Of a stretch of DNA of 64,000 bases, positions 59,710 through 64,000 are shown piece by piece (the first letter of the stretch is position 1; the number at the start of each line of letters is the position of its first letter). The position numbers were made by a program, and so were the translations under genes. The stretch covers positions 101,873 through 165,872 of the forward strand of contig JANQHB010000033.1 of the NCBI GenBank assembly GCA_028277225.1, read 5' to 3'. A model generated the notes under the pieces. It was not told the DNA's origin, ran no database searches, and was given only the letters and a program-made list of their open reading frames with translations. This DNA is from Chlorobium sp. (GTDB lineage: Bacteria; Bacteroidota; Chlorobiia; Chlorobiales; Chlorobiaceae).

Positions 59710-62700
59710 TCACTGATCTCCTCTATCTCCCCCTCGGTCTCGAGGTACTCTTCCTGTAAACGCGATTTCATTTCGTCCGTCGCGCTCCACATGCCCCGGC
59801 TGATCGCCTCGAGCAGTTTGTCGAGAATATTCTGCCGTGCATAGGGATTGACCTCCTGCATCCATTTTTTCATTCCCTCGTCCAGCACATACTTGCCCGC
59901 AACACGCTCGTACATCCAGTCTTCAACAACCTCGGCGGTTGCATCCCAGCCTAGAATGACATCCATCATCTTGGAAATGTCCCCGGCCCCCTTGTATCCA
60001 TGGCGTTTCAGGCCCTCGAGCCATTTGGGATTGAGCAGACGGGAACGGAAGATATGCTTTGCCTCCTCGAAAGTTGAACGGACCCGGACACGGTCGGGAT
60101 CCGAACTGTCGCCGACAAGTGCGAACGGCAGTTCCCCCCGTTCCTGCTTTGCCGCAGTGATCAGGCCACCGTAATAGTTGTAGTAATCGGTGCAGGAAAA
60201 CATGTCGTACTCGCGCGAGTCTTCGTTTTTTACCGTTGCATCGAGCCGCGAAAGCACTTTTCTGAACGTTGCCGGCTTCTGCCTGCCATACGAACCACGA
60301 CCATAGGCATGAGACGAGTAGCGGACATAGTTGTCGGCCAGGTCATCCTGCGTCTCCCAGTTTTTCGATTCGATCAGCTCTTCGACACCTGCCCCGTAGG
60401 TTCCCGGAGGGCAGCCGAACACCCGGAATGTCGCCTCACGCAGAGCTTCGTCTTCGCTCATGCCCTCGTTCCGGTATTCCTCGACATCGGCAAGCACATT
60501 GCGTCGGACAAGGTTGATCTCCGGCGGCTCGTTAAGTGCAGCAACCATCTTGACAGCATCGTCGATGCGCTCGACAAGCAAGGGAAACGCATCACGGAAA
60601 AAACCGGAGATCCTCGGCATGATGTCGAGCCTCGGCCATTTGAGCTCGCTGGATGGAATGATTTCAAGACCTGAAACGTACCCGCTGCCTTTTTTCCAGA
60701 CCGGCCGGACCCCCATCAGGTAAAAGATTTCTGCCAGGTCGTCCCCGCCCGAACGCATGGTGGCACCTCCGAAAAGAATGATACCGATGCTCCTGGGGTA
60801 GTCGCCATGCTCCTCGAGGTACCGTTCCACGAGGGCATCGCCAAGGCTCATGCCGACCTTCCACGCTGCAGGAGTCGGAATTTTCTGCGGATCCACCGAG
60901 TAGAAATTTCGTCCAGTCGGCAGAATATCCGCCTGTCCCCTTGTCGGCGCCCCGGATGGCCCGGCGTCCACATACCGCCCGGAAAATCCTTTGAGGGACG
61001 CATCGACTTCATCACGTACCTTTCGAATATCGGGTACGAGCTCCTCGCAGATGTACTCGAGCCCCGTCAAGACCCCGCCGGATACGATCGCCCCCATCGA
61101 GCGGGAAACCATTTCAGGTGCGTCATGCGAGAAATCATGCTCTGCAAGCATCCGAACCATTGCCAGAGCGTTCTCATGTGCTTCACGAATGATCTCTCCA
61201 CCGGTCTTTGTCGAACCGGAAAAAGCCCTGGTACCCTTGCCTGCAAGAAGCTCGTCATACTCATATCCCATTTCCGTGAGAATGGATTCCCGAAGCGAAG
61301 GAACGCCTCCCTGATCGAGCCGCATCATTTGCACGATCATTTCAACGAGCCTTTCGCCTTCCGGGGCGATGCCGAGGGTGTGCAGACCGTCGGCAATCAT
61401 GGTATCGGCAATCTCGTCCAGATACGCATGAAGTTTTTCGAGAAACCCGTCGAAATCCACCATGGCTTTTTGCCGGTCATAACCGGTATCATGCTGCAGA
61501 TCGGCCTCTGTCAGGGCATCCCAGATCATCGGTTTCAGCACATCGAGTTTTCCGGGGTCTGTGTTTTTCGCGTTTGCGTAATCGCAAAGCAGATTATCCA
61601 CGTTTGCCATCTCTTCGTAAAGATCGGCATTGGTATAAGCCGGCGTGAGATGATCGACAATGCAGCAGTTCGACCGCCTTTTCGCCTGCGTCCCTTCGCT
61701 CGGATCGTTGATGATATAGGGATAGATATTGGGAAGCTCCATGATCGCAAGATCCGGAAAGCATTCCTGCGACAGCCCCAGAGCTTTTCCCGGCAGCCAT
61801 TCCAGCGTTCCGTGCTTGCCGACGTGCATCACCGCATCGGCTTTGAAGACATCGCGTATCCAGCGATACTGCGCCAGATAATGATGCGGCGGCGGCAGAA
61901 CAGGATCATGGACCAGCTGGTCCTGACGTTCGAGACTGCCCCTCGGAGGCTGGATGGTAATGAAAACATTGCCGTTGAGTGTTCCGGGAAACAGAAGTTT
62001 GCCGTCATGAACGAACAGATCCCCCGGCATCTCACCCCAGTTTTCCTGCATACGGATTCTTGCTGCCTCAGGAAGTTTTTCATGCCATGGCATATAGGTT
62101 CCGGATTCCGCAGCGGCTTCCGCTTTTTCAGCCATCCTGTCCGCCGTCAGCCACCGGCGATCGCATGTCATGCCGTCGAGCAATTCTTTTGCCAGCCGAT
62201 CCCCGTTTTCATATCCCCTCTCGACGGCATATCCCTCATCATCCATTCTTCCAAGCAGCTGCCTGACACTCTCGAAACTGTCGAGACCGACCGCACATCC
62301 TATCCTGTCATTTCTCGGAGGATAATGATGAAAAATGACTGCAATACGTTTTTCACGGTTGGGCTTCTTTCGCAGAAGAGCCCATCTGAGCGAAAGAGAG
62401 ACCAGTTTTTTCACTCTTTCCTCGATCGGCATGATCTTGACGAGCTGAGCTCCGGTCAGACTGTCGATACCTGCCTCCTCCTTTGAAGCGAAAGGAACAG
62501 TGATCAGGGCCCCATCGAATTCAGGCTGCGCCGCCGAAAAGGATACTTCCATCGTACCAAGCCCCTGAATACTTTTTTCCCACTCTTCAGCGGACTGGAA
62601 TGTCATGAGAGCCTGAAGGAAAGGCACGTCGAGCCCTGGCAGTATATCTCTGTATTCAGGAGAATTCATGGTGAGGGAAAACAGGAGCGGATTTATCAGC

Positions 62701-63482
62701 ACATCGATCCTGCTTCTGCCTTCTGCGTCCATGAAAAAAGTCCGCGCGACATAATCCGATCCCTTGTTGCCGCGCATCGCATCTTTGTAGCGCAAATGAA
62801 AAACCGCGATGACATTGGCGCCCTGTCGTTCGATTTCCCTGATCAAACAGTCGAATGCCGCAAGGTCCCCATCAATAAAATAGCTTTGGTAGAACCAGAG
62901 TCCAACGGTCGGCTTTGAAGGGTCGACATGTTTCCGAAGATATCCCTCGATATCGTCATGATGCGGAAAATCGGGATGATAGATCCCCTGGTGCGGAAGC
63001 CTTTCAGGAGGATCGATCGGATACTCTGTTGAAAAAAGCACATTATGGAGAAATGAAAGCATGTTCCTGAAATTCACCGTACCACCGTTCAGGAGATAGC
63101 GCTGGATCGTCTCTCCTTCCTCGCTGCCAAATAGCGCACTGTACGTCTTTGCAAGTTCGAGCGCCTCATCATCGCCTCCAGCCGACTGAATGATCAGCAA
63201 AGGAACGTTTTCTCCCTGTTCCTTTCTCTCCCGGCATGCCTCGATCAATTCGTCAAAAGCGGGGAATGAAGCCTTTCCGCCCATGAGGCGAAGGATAACG
63301 ACATCGGCACCGACGGCATGACGAACAAACTCTTCCTGCTGAACCGGCGTTGCAAGCTGTGAACGGAGTCGCGCTCTCACGAGCAGCGAACCACCGTCCT
63401 CGACATATTGACCTACAGCCTTGCTCAAGGAAGGTATTTCCGAAGGGCTGGTACTGAAATAACTGATCGTATAATGATTCAT
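59706..63482 (-). CDS. cobN: CobN-type cobaltochelatase large subunit, first copy
   Basis: Large chelatase subunit, 1258 residues from the ATG at 63482. The frame runs on to a TTG at 63596, but the protein beginning MNHYTISYFSTSPSEIP is the likelier form. Family blocks: NWGEMPGDLFVHDGKLLFPG, VGKHGTLEWLPGKALGLS, LPNIYPYIINDPSEG and AKRRSNCCIVDHLTPAY, GRNFYSVDPQKIPT, FRVFGCPPGTYGAGVEEL. All are closer to classical CobN than those of the second copy. It opens the operon that continues with the 59-residue protein, D, I, second cobN and the BtuF-like gene. No cobalamin riboswitch is visible in the 500 bp upstream. Confidence 0.9.
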   Translation of the reverse strand: MNHYTISYFSTSPSEIPSLSKAVGQYVEDGGSLLVRARLRSQLATPVQQEEFVRHAVGADVVILRLMGGKASFPAFDELIEACRERKEQGENVPLLIIQSAGGDDEALELAKTYSALFGSEEGETIQRYLLNGGTVNFRNMLSFLHNVLFSTEYPIDPPERLPHQGIYHPDFPHHDDIEGYLRKHVDPSKPTVGLWFYQSYFIDGDLAAFDCLIREIERQGANVIAVFHLRYKDAMRGNKGSDYVARTFFMDAEGRSRIDVLINPLLFSLTMNSPEYRDILPGLDVPFLQALMTFQSAEEWEKSIQGLGTMEVSFSAAQPEFDGALITVPFASKEEAGIDSLTGAQLVKIMPIEERVKKLVSLSLRWALLRKKPNREKRIAVIFHHYPPRNDRIGCAVGLDSFESVRQLLGRMDDEGYAVERGYENGDRLAKELLDGMTCDRRWLTADRMAEKAEAAAESGTYMPWHEKLPEAARIRMQENWGEMPGDLFVHDGKLLFPGTLNGNVFITIQPPRGSLERQDQLVHDPVLPPPHHYLAQYRWIRDVFKADAVMHVGKHGTLEWLPGKALGLSQECFPDLAIMELPNIYPYIINDPSEGTQAKRRSNCCIVDHLTPAYTNADLYEEMANVDNLLCDYANAKNTDPGKLDVLKPMIWDALTEADLQHDTGYDRQKAMVDFDGFLEKLHAYLDEIADTMIADGLHTLGIAPEGERLVEMIVQMMRLDQGGVPSLRESILTEMGYEYDELLAGKGTRAFSGSTKTGGEIIREAHENALAMVRMLAEHDFSHDAPEMVSRSMGAIVSGGVLTGLEYICEELVPDIRKVRDEVDASLKGFSGRYVDAGPSGAPTRGQADILPTGRNFYSVDPQKIPTPAAWKVGMSLGDALVERYLEEHGDYPRSIGIILFGGATMRSGGDDLAEIFYLMGVRPVWKKGSGYVSGLEIIPSSELKWPRLDIMPRISGFFRDAFPLLVERIDDAVKMVAALNEPPEINLVRRNVLADVEEYRNEGMSEDEALREATFRVFGCPPGTYGAGVEELIESKNWETQDDLADNYVRYSSHAYGRGSYGRQKPATFRKVLSRLDATVKNEDSREYDMFSCTDYYNYYGGLITAAKQERGELPFALVGDSSDPDRVRVRSTFEEAKHIFRSRLLNPKWLEGLKRHGYKGAGDISKMMDVILGWDATAEVVEDWMYERVAGKYVLDEGMKKWMQEVNPYARQNILDKLLEAISRGMWSATDEMKSRLQEEYLETEGEIEEISE

Positions 63483-63596
63483 ACTATCTAAATTGAGCGA
63501 TTGTCGAGCATGCCGGAGATGCGAGGCACAGGGAATGCCGCTGTAGTGATCTACCGCAAGTTCCCTGTAACGAAGCAGATCCGGTATGATCGGCAA

Positions 63597-64000
63597 TCCC
63601 GAAGGGTTTCAATAAATGTGGTTCTTTATCAGTTTTCACACTCACCCGACAGGTGATGGATATTCTCTTTACCAACACAGTATAACAGATAGTTTTTAAT
63701 AAACTTACTATAATGGAGCATTTCTTGAAACGCTCAGTTTAGGCGGGAGTAAATGTACTGAAGAAAACAACAGACAGAGCATTCAGAGTTCCCTCTGTCG
63801 GAAACCCTGAAAAACAGAGCATAAACGTCAGCCCGGTATCAGACCATGGAGCGTCTGTCAGGCTGGATTCTGAAGAGAAAAACCGGAATTCAGGAGTGGA
63901 GAACGGCCGACATAGTTCTTATCGCCATGATGAATGAACAGACATGAACCGTCCTTTATAAGATCGATAACCTGCCGGTATTCCGAATACGGTAATGCCG
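63597..64000. other. upstream region of the cobN operon, no supported gene
   Basis: Contains the presumed promoter region of the operon on the minus strand. A plus-strand open stretch of about 66 codons (63740-63940) has no ATG, GTG or TTG start, so I do not call it a gene. I looked for a B12 box and the other riboswitch blocks on both strands and found none. The GACAGAG...CTCTGTC inverted repeat near 63775-63802 is weak. Confidence 0.4.

Noticed and set aside
56480..63482. bchI-bchD-bchT magnesium-chelatase operon of bacteriochlorophyll synthesis
   Set aside because: The Walker A form GEKGTAKST in both AAA+ subunits, the CobN-like signatures and the BtuF-like neighbour point to the cobalt branch. 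A gene tree would settle it.
63740..63940. Plus-strand gene at the right edge
   Set aside because: About 66 open codons but no ATG, GTG or TTG start in frame and no recognisable protein pattern.
63490..64000. Cobalamin riboswitch upstream of the cobN operon
   Set aside because: None of the B12 box, CCCGCAACTG or GGGAA...GGTG blocks is present on either strand, unlike the three riboswitches at 41-45 kb.

Overview
The window looks like the chromosome of a green sulfur bacterium (Chlorobiaceae; Prosthecochloris or Chlorobium is my best guess). It carries a scattered but extensive cobamide pathway (cobS, cobT, cobU, cbiB, cobD, cobQ, btuB/btuC/btuD/btuF-type transport genes), a cobalt-chelatase operon with two CobN-type large subunits, three cobalamin riboswitches, and short intergenic repeat words of a kind I associate with this group. 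The family assignment is inference, since no ribosomal marker is present. I see no rRNA, tRNA or CRISPR array.

Layout. 0.15-1.6 kb: a TDT-type transporter and an OsmC protein. 1.8-5.2 kb: cobU, cobT, an alpha/beta hydrolase and cobS, all on the minus strand. 5.3-10.9 kb: a plus-strand chaperone-usher-like export operon with three small secreted subunits, a PapD-like chaperone and an unusual usher-like protein. 10.9-23.6 kb: cbiR and a stack of accessory DNA. This holds an AT-rich arginine decarboxylase/agmatinase/deoxyhypusine-synthase-like operon, single metabolic genes (M50 peptidase, HAD, GNAT, NUDIX), an AraC regulator with TonB receptor and PepSY protein, and a toxin-antitoxin pair with a frameshifted toxin. 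Two orphan 5' fragments of cbiR (near 15.0 and 23.6 kb) punctuate this stretch, which suggests repeated insertions at the start of cbiR. 23.6-28.4 kb: small, unrelated minus-strand genes separated by two attC-like sites, two copies of a 57-bp palindromic element and two copies of a 185-bp direct repeat. It resembles an integron cassette cluster without an integrase in view. 28.5-32.2 kb: hydrolases, a lipoprotein metallopeptidase and a YhdH-type oxidoreductase.

32.7-45.2 kb: cobD, cbiB, btuC and btuD (overlapping genes), cobQ, then riboswitch-controlled btuB, riboswitch-controlled metE, and a third riboswitch upstream of an unrecognised small ORF. Cobalamin would shut off its own importer and the B12-independent methionine synthase. 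45.3-51.4 kb: a five-gene minus-strand operon encoding a 451-residue protein of unknown family, a GrpE-like protein, an Hsp70-like ATPase, a Ycf46-like AAA+ ATPase and an FGE-fold protein lacking the FGE cysteines. This is my leading candidate for an undescribed system. 51.5-63.5 kb: cobN, a 59-residue membrane-anchored protein, chelatase D, chelatase I, a second cobN and a BtuF-like lipoprotein, most of them overlapping or nearly so.

Functionally, about half of the window serves cobalt/cobamide capture, synthesis, remodelling and sensing. The rest is accessory DNA.
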